64,000 nt of DNA from Pelobates cultripes (GCA_933207985.1 OW240916.1:80644003-80708002); one strand, 5' to 3'; positions 1 to 11,432 are shown, counted from the first letter of the stretch. Notes: a model not told the origin generated them from the letters alone. Made by a program: numbers and translations.

Positions 1-354
1 GGTGTCTGTATCCCTTCAGCAAGGAGTTAAAAGGTAGCTTTACTTACCTTTACTCCATCGCTGAGCTGGTCTCACTCAGCCACTATGACTAAAATCATCA
101 AGAAAAGCATTGGGAGGCTATTGCGTATGTGTTGAAAAACACCACACTGTGCCAAACAGCATCTTCTCCTAGTGATGCATTGAATCAATGCATCTCTATG
201 GGGAACATTAAGGGTTTTACTTCTAGTGGCTGTCTGAGTGAATGCCATTAGAGGGGTTACCAGGCAGTAATACAAACACTGCATTTACTCTGAAACGATA
301 GCATTTTGGTTGATCAGCCTGCAAGGGCATTCTATAGATACCAGAACTACTATA
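1..354. mobile_element. MITE-like fragment at the left edge
   Basis: Contains a block around 160-290 (short self-complementary piece at about 176-202, then an AAACACTGCATTTACTCTG-type piece) also found in the T2-like MITEs at 868-1152 and 12065-12338. It reads like the right part of another related element cut by the window edge, abutting the TTAA at 355. Family assignment is by eye. Confidence 0.4.
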
Positions 355-1152
355 TTAAAGGATCACTATAGGGTCAGGAACACAAACATGTATTCCTGAC
401 CCTGTAGTGTTAAAACCACCATCTAGCCCCCCTAGGCCCCTCATGCCTCCATATATATATAAATCAAAATCTTACTGTATTCAAGCCTGAAGCTGTAACC
501 CTGCATGCTGTTTGCCTCAGAAAAACAAGCAGTCTGCTGACATCATCAAAAGTGGTAGCCTGATCCAATCACAATGCTTCTCCATATGATTGGCTGAGAC
601 TGACAAGGAGGTAGATCAGGGGCAGAGCCAGCATGATTCAAACACAGCCCTGGCCAATCAGCATCTCTTCATTCCTTTAAATTATAAGTTCACGGGCCAT
701 CTAGCCAAGCACTTTATATAAAAGAGCCCCAATGGCTAGATATCAGCTTACGGGCAAGGCTCTCTCTACCACTTGTATTTGTCTGTGTATATTGTACGTT
801 CTCCACTAATTGTACAGCGATGCGGAATCTGTTGGCGCTTTATAAATAGCAGTAATAAATAAAAATAGAGATGAGTTGAATCAATGAATCTCTATGAGGA
901 AAGTTCAGTGTCTGCATGCAGAGGGAGGAGATACTGAATGTTTGGATGCATTTTAAGCAGCCATGACCCAGGAAGGATCTCTAACAGCCATCTGAGGAGT
1001 GGCCAGTGAAGTTATCACTAGGCTGTAATGTAAACACTGCGTTTTCTCTGAAAAGACAGTGTTTACAGCAGAAAGCCTGAAGGTAATGATTCTACTCACC
1101 AGAACAAATTCAATAAGCTGTAGTTGTTCTGGTGACTATAGTGTCCCTTTAA
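355..1152. mobile_element. T2-like MITE (subfamily B) carrying a SINE-like insertion
   Basis: Begins TTAAAGGATCACTATAG and ends CTATAGTGTCCCTTTAA, so both ends are TTAA followed by an inverted AGGRNCACTATAG-type repeat. Its right half (868-1152) is nearly identical to 4639-4925 and, in reverse, partly to 12065-12338. Compared with 4552-4925, the stretch of about 195 bp from roughly 675 to 866 is extra. Termini fit the Xenopus T2 MITE family (TTAAAGGRR). Confidence 0.75.
675..866 (+). mobile_element. SINE/LINE-2-type 3' tail inserted in the MITE
   Basis: The end reads TTGTACAGCGATGCGGAATC, then TGTTGGCGCTTTATAAATAG and an ATAA-rich tail, a 3' tail motif common in amphibian and fish LINE-2/CR1-dependent retroposons. 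Related tails occur near 25524 and 29373-29430. The paralogous MITE at 4552-4925 lacks the segment, which marks it as an insertion. Exact source family not determined. Confidence 0.5.
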
Positions 1153-1505
1153 TTCACTAATTACTATTAGTACTAAATAATATAAAAAGTTCCATGGATA
1201 AGGGTATGGGTATGATAAGCTCGGCATTCGCCTTGACAATGGGAGTGCCAAGATTACTGCTATATCGAAAGATTGATCACTACAGAAGTTGTAAACGCAG
1301 GCTCATCAAAATAATGTATAAACAAAATATTAAAAAAATACATTATGTAATTATAAGTGTGTGTCAAAGGCCAGAAAAATAAATCTAATCTCATCAAAAT
1401 CCCTTTAAGTATCATGACTACTTTCATATTAACTATTTATTTATTTTAAGGGATTTAAAAAAATAATAATAATTGTATCATGGGAAATTGTTTCACAATA
1501 GTTAC

Positions 1506-1721
1506 CTTTAGTCCTGCACTGATAAGGAAATCCACCAGTACAGATTTAATCTTGGTCTGACCAGATTTAAAGTCATCTCCACCAATGAACACCTTGTGTC
1601 TTATGGCCAGCTCAATTGCCCCAGGAACAAAAGTGTTCTGTGGCGATCCATTGATGTAAGCACACCCCTCCAGAATGCTAGCAACTGCAAACATCGTGGA
1701 CGGAGAGACCTCAAGACCACG
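1506..1721 (-). CDS. ISYNA1: ISYNA1 coding exon 6 (last one in the window)
   Basis: 216 nt, 72 codons, phase 0, acceptor TTGTTTAG and donor GTAACT. It starts [19 protein letters not shown], then [16 protein letters not shown], and near the end [20 protein letters not shown]. The [10 protein letters not shown] block contains lysines that in the yeast enzyme belong to the active site (family knowledge). The next expected segment (human TMSIVSYNHLGNNDG) is not found between 1 and 1505, so the gene continues to the left of the window. Confidence 0.93.
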
Positions 1722-1953
1722 CTAAACAAGAGGGAAGAAGAAAGAAAATACCATTATAAATATATATCAGATGCAAGGGTCAAAATGTAGTTTAATCAAG
1801 TTTCACAACAATTTCATATTTCAGTGTTATACAATGTTTCATAGCGGAAAAGAGACATTAAAAAAAACAAACCTTATTTACTTATATATGAGAGTATGAC
1901 ACAACATAAAACACTCCCTGAGCAGCATAACAGCTCAAAATATGTAGTTATCT

Positions 1954-2417
1954 TTAAACGAACACTATAGAATTAGGAATACATATTTGTATTCCTAATG
2001 CTATAGAGCTCTAGTTACCGTTTATGTGACTAAGGCCCCGTTCCACGGTGAATAAATGGTTAATTAACCATTTATTTGCTTACCTTAATCCAGCGCTGGT
2101 GACCTCTCCTCCTCCATCAACGTCTGATTCCGCGTGGAGCTGAATGTGCATGCACGGACAGAGACACGCGCGCATTCAAACCCGCCCATTGGAAAGCATT
2201 ACTTTTTTGACGCTGGACTCCGTGTAAATCGTGGAAGTGGCCTCTGGTGGCTGTCAGGGAGACAGCCACTAGAGGCTGGATTAACCCTGCAGCGTAAACA
2301 TAGCAGATTTCTCTGAAACTGCTATGTTTTTAGCTGCAGGGTTAAAACTAGGGGGACCTGGCACCCAGTCTACTTCATTGAGCTGAAGTGGTCTGGGTGC
2401 CTATAGTGACCCTTTAA
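1954..2417. mobile_element. T2-like MITE (subfamily A, diverged copy)
   Basis: Bounded by TTAA (1954-1957 and 2414-2417) with ends TTAAACGAACACTATAG and CTATAGTGACCCTTTAA. The inside has the subfamily A landmarks: AGACAGCCACTAGAGGCTG, a hairpin around AAACTGCTATGTTT, and GACCTGGCACCCAG with TGAAGTGGTCTGGGTGCC. It lies in the intron between ISYNA1 coding exons 5 and 6. Confidence 0.75.
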
Positions 2418-2766
2418 GAAGACGTTAATCATTTGCATATTAATGCACCTAAACTTCCCTCTTTATGTGGCTTTGCCTTAGAATATCTTCAATTCTTGAT
2501 GTGCACAGAACACAGAGTAAGAGCTGCAGAAATCATCATTAATTTAGTTATGGGTGGATTTCACCTGCGAGAATGTTGTGACTTTACTTTCCTAAATGTC
2601 TATCTTCACATAAATAACATTTAATGCTAGAATTATGTGCACAAAGTACAGTAATCACAAACATTCTCTCTCTCTGCAATAAATATGATCACTAATTCCA
2701 AGTCTCTTTACATCAAGTAACAATGATAGGACAGTTATGAAATCTGACAGTCAAGGTACAGCTCAC

Positions 2767-2916
2767 CTCAATAGCTTTAAGTAAGTTATCTGCCGTGTCA
2801 TTAACTCCAGTAATCACATCACAGAAGCGTTCTGTGTTCGCAGTCCACAGCACGATAACTTTGTCTACACCACTGGTTCTCTTGAAATCCTGAATATCTT
2901 CACGAATCTTTTGAAT
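2767..2916 (-). CDS. ISYNA1: ISYNA1 coding exon 5
   Basis: 150 nt, 50 codons, phase 0, acceptor CACTGTAG and donor GTGAGC. It starts [16 protein letters not shown] and contains the family signature [16 protein letters not shown] followed by [14 protein letters not shown]. The ATG-less exon is too short to be found as a long open frame, and was located from protein similarity plus splice sites. Length agrees exactly with the human alignment across the junction. Confidence 0.92.
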
Positions 2917-3204
2917 CTACAGTGACATAAAAGAGACACGATTTAAACAAAACTGAATTGTTTTTTAGAACACAGTCTTTTTCACATTTAGCATTTGACA
3001 GTTGTGCTAGATCCATAGTAAAGGGCACAATCAGATTACTCAATGCTGTACAACATAAGAGAGGTACTTTAAGGAATGTCTGTCAAACATCAACGTAACA
3101 TACATGCAGCGATATACTGGTACAGAGAGAGGTATAGTGCCCAGCTCATACAAGCATAAAATGAGATCTACAATTGTTGAATAGAACAGTATATGACAGC
3201 TGAC

Positions 3205-3398
3205 CTGTTCTGCTTTGGTCCCATGAATAACATGGTCGGCTCTGCCCTCCTGATTGGCCGCAATAAAATCTGGGGTGTAGATTGAAGGTCTTGGCTTCAT
3301 CTTCTCCATAAAAGGTCTCAGTTGCTCCTGGAGCTGCCAGTCCAGAACCTCTGCCCGTCTCATTGCATCTGCCAGGTTTAGGGATGAAATATCCCAAC
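3205..3398 (-). CDS. ISYNA1: ISYNA1 coding exon 4
   Basis: 194 nt: two bases completing the split glycine codon, then 64 codons, acceptor TTCTCATAG and donor GTCAGC. It encodes [20 protein letters not shown] near the start, then [17 protein letters not shown] and ends HGTKAEQ. All are strongly conserved blocks of animal inositol-3-phosphate synthase. Frame is intact and continues into the next exon over a short 288-bp intron. Confidence 0.93.
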
Positions 3399-3805
3399 CT
3401 ATGAGAATAAAATGGGTACATAAACTCAAAAAGTTTTGTTTTAGATATACATAAACTCAATACCAAAAATACAAACCCTGAAGGTGGACTTGTCATCCAC
3501 AATTTATTATGGACATATTTATATAGAGAATAACAACATTGTGCTTTCAAAGATGGACAATATCATCCCCTTTAAAAACATGAATACAGAAAGTTCTGAT
3601 CACGTGTTAAAGATAAGATGCCATAATACAAGTACATCAGTATACCAAGAGTTGCGCCCATGTGTGACGTCATACATAATGACGTTGGGGCGCACCCTGG
3701 AAGTAGACAGAAATGCGGAGAGCAGTGCCAGGATGAGGGCGCCAACTTCAATTTCCATACAAAAAACTTTTATAGGAGAAGGCATACTTTACCCATTATG
3801 CAACA

Positions 3806-3833
3806 GGAAGAAGACTTTCAGAGTCGAAACATG
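3806..3833 (+). other. Hammerhead-like core motif
   Basis: GGAAGAA, then a short stem GACT/AGTC with loop TTCAG, then GAAACATG. Same architecture as the motifs at 22401, 35421, 40349 (minus), 43748 (minus) and 52904 (minus). Probably a PLE-type terminus; no RT domain is nearby. Confidence 0.35.
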
Positions 3834-4551
3834 TTGTGCCAATGCTGGACTGTTATATACAGGTTTGTGTGATTCATGCTTATTTATTAGTCTCGAATCT
3901 TCTTATTTTTTTTACTCTTTATTTTCATTGTGCAAATAGAAAACATGCCCGCTTGTGATGCCACAACAACATCAACAAGCGAATTGAAATCTTACATATG
4001 AAAACAGTAATATATGGCATATGAGTCAGGTGCACTTTATTTTTGAAAAGAGCAAAAAGCATGATAGACAGGCTGAACATTAGATCTAAATTTAAGATTT
4101 ACAGATTATGTCTAGGATAGTTGAGTAAGGTTTATAATAGTTACGTTAGGCTTTGAGGCGAAGATTACACTAACGAAGTCTGATTATTCACACTGCTATA
4201 TGCTGGCATCTATGACAGTAGTTACTGGCAAGAAAACAAAGGTGAAAAGACAACGTGTCAAAATCATAATAAAACAATATCTCTGGATCTTAGTGGTAGC
4301 CGGTCCCTTGTATATCATGGCTACTTCTAGAGCCAGAAACAGTGGGTGACTAGCAGTCAGCCGATTCCCTCGGTTGGATTGCACCCTTGCATGCGGAGGG
4401 GGCTCGGATCATGGGCAGAGTCTACCAGGCCATATGAAAATTGTATGTGATAAGGTGATGAGACTGCAGGTCCTAAGTCGGCATATATAAACCTGTAATC
4501 ATGTAGGCAAGATTGCAGCCTTGAGCTGGCGGGGGTGCTATATAGATATGC

Positions 4552-4925
4552 AGGATTGGCTGAGACTGACAAGGAGGCAGAGGCAGAGGCAGAGCCAGCA
4601 CAATTCAAACACAGTCCTGGCCAATCAGCATCTGCTCATAGAGATGAGTTGAATCAATGAATCTCTATGAGGAAAGTTCAGTGTCTGCATGCAGAGGGAG
4701 GAGCTACTGAATGTTTGGATGCATTTTAGGCAGCTATAACCCAGGAAGGATCTCTAACAGCTATCTGAGGAGTGGCCAGTGAAGTTATCACTAGGCTGTA
4801 ATGTAAACACTGCATTCTCTCTGAAAAGACAGTGTTTACAGAAAAACACCTGAAGGTAATGATTCTACGCACCAGAACTAATTCAATAAGCTGTAGTTGT
4901 TCTGGTGACTACAGTGTCCCTTTAA
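4552..4925. mobile_element. T2-like MITE (subfamily B), left end missing, inside the L1 derivative
   Basis: Matches 586-1152 except that it lacks the SINE-like segment, showing the empty site (CAGCATCTGCTCATAGAGATG). Right end is ACAGTGTCCCTTTAA. The expected left terminus TTAAAGG... is absent, so its left part was lost, perhaps together with neighbouring L1 sequence. Confidence 0.7.
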
Positions 4926-5156
4926 GGCAGGCTCGGAATGCTGTGCCTTATGCTTTTAGCTTAGGGAGAAGCTGCGCTCCATAGATGGTATGTTGCCCAC
5001 GTGCTTAGCACACTTGTTCATACCTTAAGCCTGCTGTTGGGCCTATCTCGTTGGGGTGGGTGGGAGGCGATGTACAAACCAAGTGGTCTGTACTGGATTG
5101 GTCAGGGCGTTGTGTGGGTAGGAAATCGAGTGAGTTCAACAGAACAACTAAAAACA

Positions 5157-6288
5157 TTAGTTAGTAAACAGTAAGTATCGCCAAAGGGGCCATTTGAGTC
5201 TCTCTTCAAGTAGTGACAGACAGGTGTTGCTCCTTGCGGGATGAATGTGGTGATTCTTGCTGGATCCCAGGTGTGGGTCGTGGGGGTAGTATTGTGTGTC
5301 CCCGGTTGTTTCAGCGAGTCCTTGGGTAAGCCTAGATCCCGCAGTAGAGCTGCCGAGCTCGGGAGATATTGGATAAAATGCGTATCGTTCCCTTGCTTGA
5401 ACCATAAGCATGCGGGGTTGGCGCCATCGGTAGTGAGCACCTTGTTGTTGGAGCAGGGAGGTGAGCGGTTGAAGCAACCTTTGCCAGGCTAGAGTGCCAC
5501 TCGACAAGTCGGCATAGAATGATAACACCATGTTCTCGAAGTGGAAAGACAATTTGCCCCTTAAAGGCTGTGAGGACCGCTGCTTTGTCGTTCCACTGTG
5601 GAAGGTAACTATTAGGTCTCTTGGGGCTGTAGATGGTGCTTTGCTAGATTTGGGGATTTGAAAGAGTCCATCAAGGGTGGTAGCTTTCACCTACCTAGAT
5701 GGTAGCAAGGCCAACAGCATATCTCAAGAAGTTTGTCAATTCCGCCTCTGGAATGTCTTATGATACCTCTCTGACCCTAAGGTTGTTTCTTCTCCGTGTG
5801 TTTTCTATAGCCGCAAAGCAGCATTCATGCAACAAGTTCTGCTACTGCAGGTCACTTACAGCTTGTTAAAGTGTGGCAATATGCCGGGTGATTGTTTGGG
5901 AAGCTCCCTCCAGAGCCCTGATGTGGCCTGTCCATGCAGGTCACTTCGCATCGCCGTTACAGCTGCCAAGATGTTTTTTTGCAGGTCAGCTACCAGTGCT
6001 TTTAGGACCGATGTGGTCACTGGTGAGGAGTCTGCACCTGGTTTGTTTTGCCGTCTGCACCATGCCGGAGCAGGCATGGGTAAGTAGTCTTCCTCAGCGT
6101 CGCCAGAGAACTCGTCCGAGAAATCTGAGCAGCCGCCTGAGAGAGCAGTCATCTTGGGCCCACTGGCGCCATTTGCTTGCTTCCACATGTCTTGGATAGT
6201 AAGCCCCCTGTGTGGGCTTATCTGGTGTTGGTCGTTTGGATCTGCGCCCCATGTAGTTTGGGTCGACCAGGTGGGCTCTCTTAGCCAA
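5157..6288 (-). pseudogene. L1 ORF1 protein, frame-shifted
   Basis: Minus strand. The N-terminal part starts MAKRAHLVDPNYMGRRSKRP, shifts frame near 6190, and continues with an acidic and helical segment containing TTSVLKALVADLQKNILAAV. A further shift leads to the RRM-like core with RRRNNLRVRGI near 5800, then to a long open piece (5690-5157) with LFQIPKSSKAPSTAPRDLIV, FHFENMVLSFYADLS and YRWRQPRMLMVQ. These are L1 ORF1p landmarks (coiled coil, RRM, C-terminal domain); the protein binds RNA in the retrotransposition particle. At least two frame breaks make it a pseudogene. Confidence 0.75.
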
Positions 6289-6389
6289 GTTTGGAAGGTA
6301 AGGGCTCTAAATATATTTGTTGGGTTTTTTTTGCAAGCTTGTGCGGCCGCTCGTTTCAGTGGTCAGGCTCTGCCTCAAATCTTCTTATT

Positions 6390-7976
6390 AAAGTCAATTT
6401 TCCACCAACATCTCTGAAGTTTCCTTTATTTATGCATGCAGGGGAGCAGAACAATTGAAAAGATCGTGGAGAACAACACAACCACCCTGATATCACCAAC
6501 AATAAAAGTGAGAGACTTCTATATAAAGCTCTGTAAGATGTGAGTGGGCCAATTATTCTCTCTAACTTACAACTGTTGAGACCTTATTACGGTATGAGAG
6601 CTTTTGTACCTTATACTTTTTCTACAGATCTACTTTATTCCAATTGCATATACTTGTCTCTAAATTGGGGAGGATAAGTATATTTTAATCATCTGTGTTT
6701 TGGGTGGTAGGGGTTGTGCTTCCATTTTGTTTGTTGCACTTATCTCTAATGTTGCTTCCTAGTGCAACTATTTGCTTAGCGGAATATGTTTAAAATCTGT
6801 ACAGAAAATTTTATCTGCGCACGTACAACCAATTCATCTATCACACTATATACTTTGTATAAAGTGCCAACAGTTCGCACTTTAACTACACGAAACATGA
6901 TAAAGCGACTATAACAAAAATGTAGGAATGTACAGAATATTGAAAAACATTGTTTACGGTAGGACCTGATAATGTTTGATTAAGAAAACCTGTTTAAGAA
7001 CTAAATAAGCGTAGTTGAATAAGAGATATTAGTACTGTAATGGGAAAATAAGAAAGGGAAAATAATTATGTCAAACATAGGCATCAGTCTAATAATATCA
7101 TGATAAAGAGTCAGACGCATTACAATTCTATTGTATAATATAACATACTGATTTTAAAAATCTTTGTAATTGCATTTAGCTATTTTAAACATATATTTCA
7201 AGATTTTTTTCCCTCTAAATTCCCTCCACCCCATTATTTTCTCTCACCATACCTTTTCTTATCGGGAACTCTTGTTCCAGGCTGCTAATGACACACCACG
7301 CTGTCGGAGGAGAAGTTATACCTCAGACATAAATGGGTTCATAGCAAAAAGCAGCATATACAAATGCCAGGCACAATGAACAATCCTGCCCCCTTTATTT
7401 ACATTTATGAAACCTGCTTTAGTTTTCTTTTTTCTACATAAGAAAGTAGTCCTCAGCCCACTTTCACAATCCAAATGAGTGAAGAACTTAAAACGGTTGA
7501 AACATGAGACAACCCCAGCATTTGAAGCCATTGTATTTTTGTTTTGTTAATATTTGTCGGAAGATAAATTAAAGAAACTATTATTTTATAGAGGGTTTCC
7601 AAAACTTTGCAAAATGCATTTCTGTATCTTTTTTTTCATATATATATATATATATTTTATTACGACAATTAATATTCAAAAGAAATATTACATTTAGCTT
7701 TCTAGAATTTTCAGTTACTTCCAGAGGTATAGATGTAGTTAACAAATGGTACTAATTTTATCAATACTTAGAAGGATATAAAGCTATATTGACCCGTCTG
7801 GACATAAAAAGAGGTAATGTAGATAATATGAGCAGAAATATTGCATTATTTTTCATTTGCCTCTCTGAGTTTCCTTTCCAGCATTGAAAAGACTAATAGG
7901 AGCAAATTGCAAACCAGTTCAAATGCCCCTGTTCTTGTTTCCAAACTGTACTTTAAAAATGTGCTTTTCATTTATT
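6390..7976. other. ISYNA1 intron, no recognised gene or element
   Basis: AT-rich sequence without a coding signal I can support. It contains a T-rich stretch and a short (AT) run near 7640-7656. A possible weak hammerhead-like string near 7480-7505 was not convincing. Confidence 0.5.
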
Positions 7977-7992
7977 ACAGATGTAGAAAACT

Positions 7993-8730
7993 CCTTGAGC
8001 GTTTATCTCCTCCGGTATGGCTAGCGCTAGAAAATGCATGTATGCCCACTGGCACGATCCCACTTACCCTTTGGGCAGGAACAAAGCTCCCCAGGTCAAA
8101 GACTTTGCTACCGGTCACAGAAACGCTGCTCCACACATGGAAGCAGGCTACCCCACTATTCTTACAAGAGAACAACCTACTCCTTGCAGCGCCACTACAA
8201 GACCTGGCTGCCCGAACGACAAACCTGCAGGTGGACCCTTGGCTGAGACAAGGGGTCCACCATGTACGCTCCTTATTGACTTTCTCAGGTATCAAACCAT
8301 TCCCGGACATAACTAGGGAATACCACCTACCGCCTCGGGAAATATTCTCTTACCTACAAATCAGAAACATAACGCAGGAATGTAGGCATAGTTTAAGGCA
8401 GCCCAATCTCTTGCCACCATTCATCCAAAAATGTATGGGGAAATTGCCAAATGTGAAAGCGATGTCCCTATGCTATAACGCACTTGTACTCCAAAATATA
8501 ACAGTAAAACCCCCGTACATGACTAAATGGGAAATGGATATTGGGAAACAATTCTCAATAGCAACATGGTACCATGCTCAAAAGAAAACAAAACAGGTCC
8601 CATAGCCTCACCCAGTGGGAAACATTCTGCAAATTAACCATGCATTGGTACTTAGTCCCTACCAAGCTAATATGCGACGCGGTGGCACAGATGGGTGGAA
8701 TACAGGTATGGAGGGACATAAAATGACAAA
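7993..8730 (+). pseudogene. L1 ORF2 C-terminal region (post-RT), truncated and frame-shifted
   Basis: An open frame runs to 8605 with segments such as ITREYHLPPREIFSYLQIRN and KPPYMTKWEMDIGKQF, typical of the region between the RT and the C-terminal domain of L1 ORF2 in frogs and fish. After a frame change near 8590 the reading continues with SLTQWETFCKLTMHWYLVPT, the usual WYLTP-type block. The endonuclease and RT catalytic parts are absent because of 5' truncation. Confidence 0.7.
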
Positions 8731-9093
8731 CATAAAATAATACTAATAACAGGGCCAAAGGCTATCTAGTGCAATACAGGAGATGTAGATGTTAGAGGAT
8801 ATCAAACGCTGCCCCCCCCCTCCCTCATTCAGTTAGGACATGATGTATCAGGGCTATCGCCAGGAAATGTAAACAGGAAAACAATTGTACAGATGTATCA
8901 CCCGCTACGAATTATAAATGTTAAACAGCCAATTGCTACTAATAACTAACTCTTGTACAAAATGTTTAATGATGCCTGTGTACAGAATGTTGTGATATGT
9001 ACCAATGTCCTCCCCTCCCTTCTTTTCTTCTGTACCCCCCTGTTCTATGTTGATATATTCATTGAAAAATGAAATAAAATACATTGTAAAAAA
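7993..9093 (+). mobile_element. 5'-truncated L1 insertion with 16-bp TSD
   Basis: Flanked by perfect copies of ACAGATGTAGAAAACT at 7977-7992 and 9094-9109. The body encodes the C-terminal part of L1 ORF2 and ends in an A-rich tail (GAAATAAAATACATTGTAAAA). The perfect duplication shows it is one retrotransposition event, truncated at the 5' end, inserted antisense into the ISYNA1 intron between coding exons 3 and 4. Confidence 0.88.
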
Positions 9094-9214
9094 ACAGATG
9101 TAGAAAACTACATTCTTAGATAGGATGTTCAATTTTATCAAACAAAATCCTCTCGGCCCCCATGCTACTTATTTGTGTTCAATGTATCAGTCAGCAACCA
9201 CATTATAGGCTTAC

Positions 9215-9344
9215 CATCGAATACTATGTCATTAGGATGAACCATTGGAAGAAGGTCTCGGAAAGGAATATATACATCCCCAGCAGGACCAGTGCCCAGA
9301 CACACTGTGGAGGACTGGAATACTGAGCCATAGTAATTGGCAGT
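9215..9344 (-). CDS. ISYNA1: ISYNA1 coding exon 3
   Basis: 130 nt: 43 codons plus one base, acceptor CTTTCAG and donor GTAAGC. It starts TANYYGSVFQSSTVCLG and ends with the conserved LPMVHPNDIVFD, a glycine codon being split by the next intron (G|GT). This is the expected continuation of the Rossmann domain (human ANYYGS...LPMVAPNDLVFDG). The following intron is 5.8 kb because of two LINE-type insertions (3908-6377 and 7993-9093). Confidence 0.93.
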
Positions 9345-9634
9345 CTGAAAGGAGTGCAGTAAATAATTTAAATTCACAGCAAGTCATGATATTGCATTAC
9401 AAATCAAAGCATAACATGGCACTGATTTCAAAGTGTTGAAAGGAAATGCATACAATCTATAACCATAGTCATTCAACAGGCAGCATATCAATAAGCAATT
9501 GGATATTTTAAAACATTGTGACACTTATCTACTGACCTATAACCAACACTGGATCTCTTTTTATCTCTGCCTTTCTCTCCTTATACCTGCTCATCCTTCT
9601 CTTCTTCTCTTTCCAGTCTCTATGACTTCTCTGC

Positions 9635-9758
9635 CAGTGTTAATTTTGGTGGCAAATTTCAATTTAATTTTAGTCATAGTCTTTTGACTAAAAAGCCATT
9701 TTAGTTTTAGTCGTATTTTAGCCATCTGAATTGTTTTAGTCGACTAAAATTAACACTG
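9635..9758. mobile_element. Short MITE with CAGTGTTAATTTT inverted ends
   Basis: 124 bp bounded by CAGTGTTAATTTTGG and the inverse ACTAAAATTAACACTG, with an interior of TTTTAGT/ACTAAAA repeats that can fold back fully. Flanks do not show a clear target duplication. It lies in the intron between ISYNA1 coding exons 2 and 3. Confidence 0.65.
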
Positions 9759-10080
9759 CTCCTGAGCTGCACTTCTACTCAGGAATTCTCTACCTTCCCA
9801 GTCAGAACCTGACCATGATCACCATGATCCCATGGTTGTACAGATTCTTTGAATTCCAAGTTGTTTTTTCAATCATCCACCTAAGCAGGACATTTTGCCG
9901 CGTAATGTACTTTACAATCATATTCCCTGTAGCAGGGAACTCCTTTAATGTCTATTATCTATACCCAGTGTCTGTTCTATGGATGTGCATTGCACCGCAA
10001 ATCTGCAGCCCTGTAGAAAAATATCTTCTCCAACTGGACCACATCAACTATGTGGCCATATCTGAATGCTTGGCTATTTT

Positions 10081-11432
10081 TTTTTTTATTCTTTATTTTT
10101 CTTGTGCATACGATAACAGGCGTGTAGAGCCACAACAGTGTCTACAAGCATTTTCAAGACATTTCAAAGTGTGGCAGTTTGGTCGGCACATTTTTGTATA
10201 ATCATGAAAATAACAGGCTGTTAAACATTGCTTTTAGAACATAACATGCTAGTGTATGTAGGCATATTAAAAGTGAGACGTGAGTTTGATTTAACATGCT
10301 AGTCACAGGCTGAGTTAAGACATACTGTGTTTGCTGTAGTATGGTTCAAGTAGGCCAGGCTAATGCCGATCGCTTATATAACATAACACAACATGCCAGT
10401 GTAATTAGGCGTGTCAAAAGTTAAACGTAAGTTTGATAAAACATGCTAAATTAACAACAGGCTGAGTTAAGACATACTGTGTTTGCTGTAGTATGGTTCA
10501 GTTAGGCCAGGCTAATACAAGTCGCTTATTTAACATAACATGCTAGGGTAACAAACCGAGTTAAACGTAAGTCTGATAGGACATGCTATATTAACTACAT
10601 GCTGCGTCAAGACATACTATATTTCACTGTGGTGTGGTCCTGCCAGGACAGGCGTTTAGTTATATACTTGGTTATACTGTCTGAGTGCTTATCATTGAGA
10701 GCAGGTTTATGTCAGCAGTGGTGCAGGATTCGGCAACAGAGAGCGCCTGTTTCGAGGGGCCAGTGATTCAGCCGATACCTTTGGTGGGCAACATTATGCA
10801 GTCTCTGCTCTGGTCGGTTGTGGAGTGTGCGCGGTAAGTCGGGCCTCTTGGGGCTCCCGGTCTTGCTGCTGGGTGGAGGTGGGGATATTCCCCGGTCCCT
10901 GATGTCACATTGGGGTTGTGCAGCCCGGGTTCCCCTGGGCTGGGAGTCTGCCCCGGCATTCAGCTGCATGGGTCCCTGGGTTGTAGCTGTGGCGTGTAGG
11001 GGTTGAGAAGAGCTGTACCGAGCGCCGGCTCCCGTTCCAAGTGAGTCACCTGTGTGGGTGGCTGGTTTAGCAGTCCCGCTCTTAGGAGTGTGGGGGCAAG
11101 CACTTGTGCCTGGGCAAAATGGCTTCCTTACCCACTTATGGGATCGCTGGTGTGTGTGTGCCCCGGCGGCCTTTCTTGGCCTCGGTGTCAGGGAGTGCGG
11201 CCGCCTCTCCCCAGCCCCTGTCCCAGTAGGCCGCACTTGTCTTTTGACCCCCCTTGGCCCCGTCGGGCATCAGGGTGGTATAAATCTGTTTAGCGGTGCA
11301 CCCCCGACATGGGTAGTGCACCCTCAGAGGTATTTGAGTGGTCTATATGCGGCTTTTGCCCCAATTGCTGCCCGCCGGGCAGGAGCTCATGCTACACACG
11401 TCTGCACGGCTTGCTGGTTCGGCTCCGCCCCC
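10081..11432 (-). mobile_element. Non-autonomous LINE-dependent retrotransposon with 17-bp TSD
   Basis: Flanked by perfect copies of GAATGCTTGGCTATTTT at 10064-10080 and 11433-11449, with poly-T just inside the left copy, so it is a minus-strand element with an A tail. Its 5' end is GGGGGCGGAGCCGAACC, a start typical of frog L1 families, suggesting it is full length at 1,352 bp. The 5' half is GC-rich; the 3' half has three degenerate direct repeats of about 140 bp starting near 10290, 10430 and 10571. No RT is encoded. Parts of the 3' region resemble 3908-4400 and the start of 33690-34560. Confidence 0.82.

Larger units (their letters stand above)
3908..6377 (-). mobile_element. L1 derivative with ORF1 but no visible ORF2 (HAL1-like), with 12-bp TSD
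   Basis: Flanked by the identical 12-mer AATCTTCTTATT at 3896-3907 and 6378-6389; a T-rich run follows the left copy, as expected for the A tail of a minus-strand retrotransposon. Reading the minus strand: a 5' region starting near GAGGCAGAGCCTGACCA, an L1-type ORF1 (6288 to 5157), then a T2-like MITE (4925 to 4552), then a 3' region (4551 to 3908) resembling that of the element at 10081-11432. No ORF2 reverse-transcriptase motif was seen. The lack of ORF2 may be original (half-LINE) or due to deletion with the MITE, whose left end is also missing. Confidence 0.7.

Noticed and set aside
5827..6417. Plus-strand frames of 86-108 codons
   Set aside because: Antisense shadows of the minus-strand L1 ORF1.
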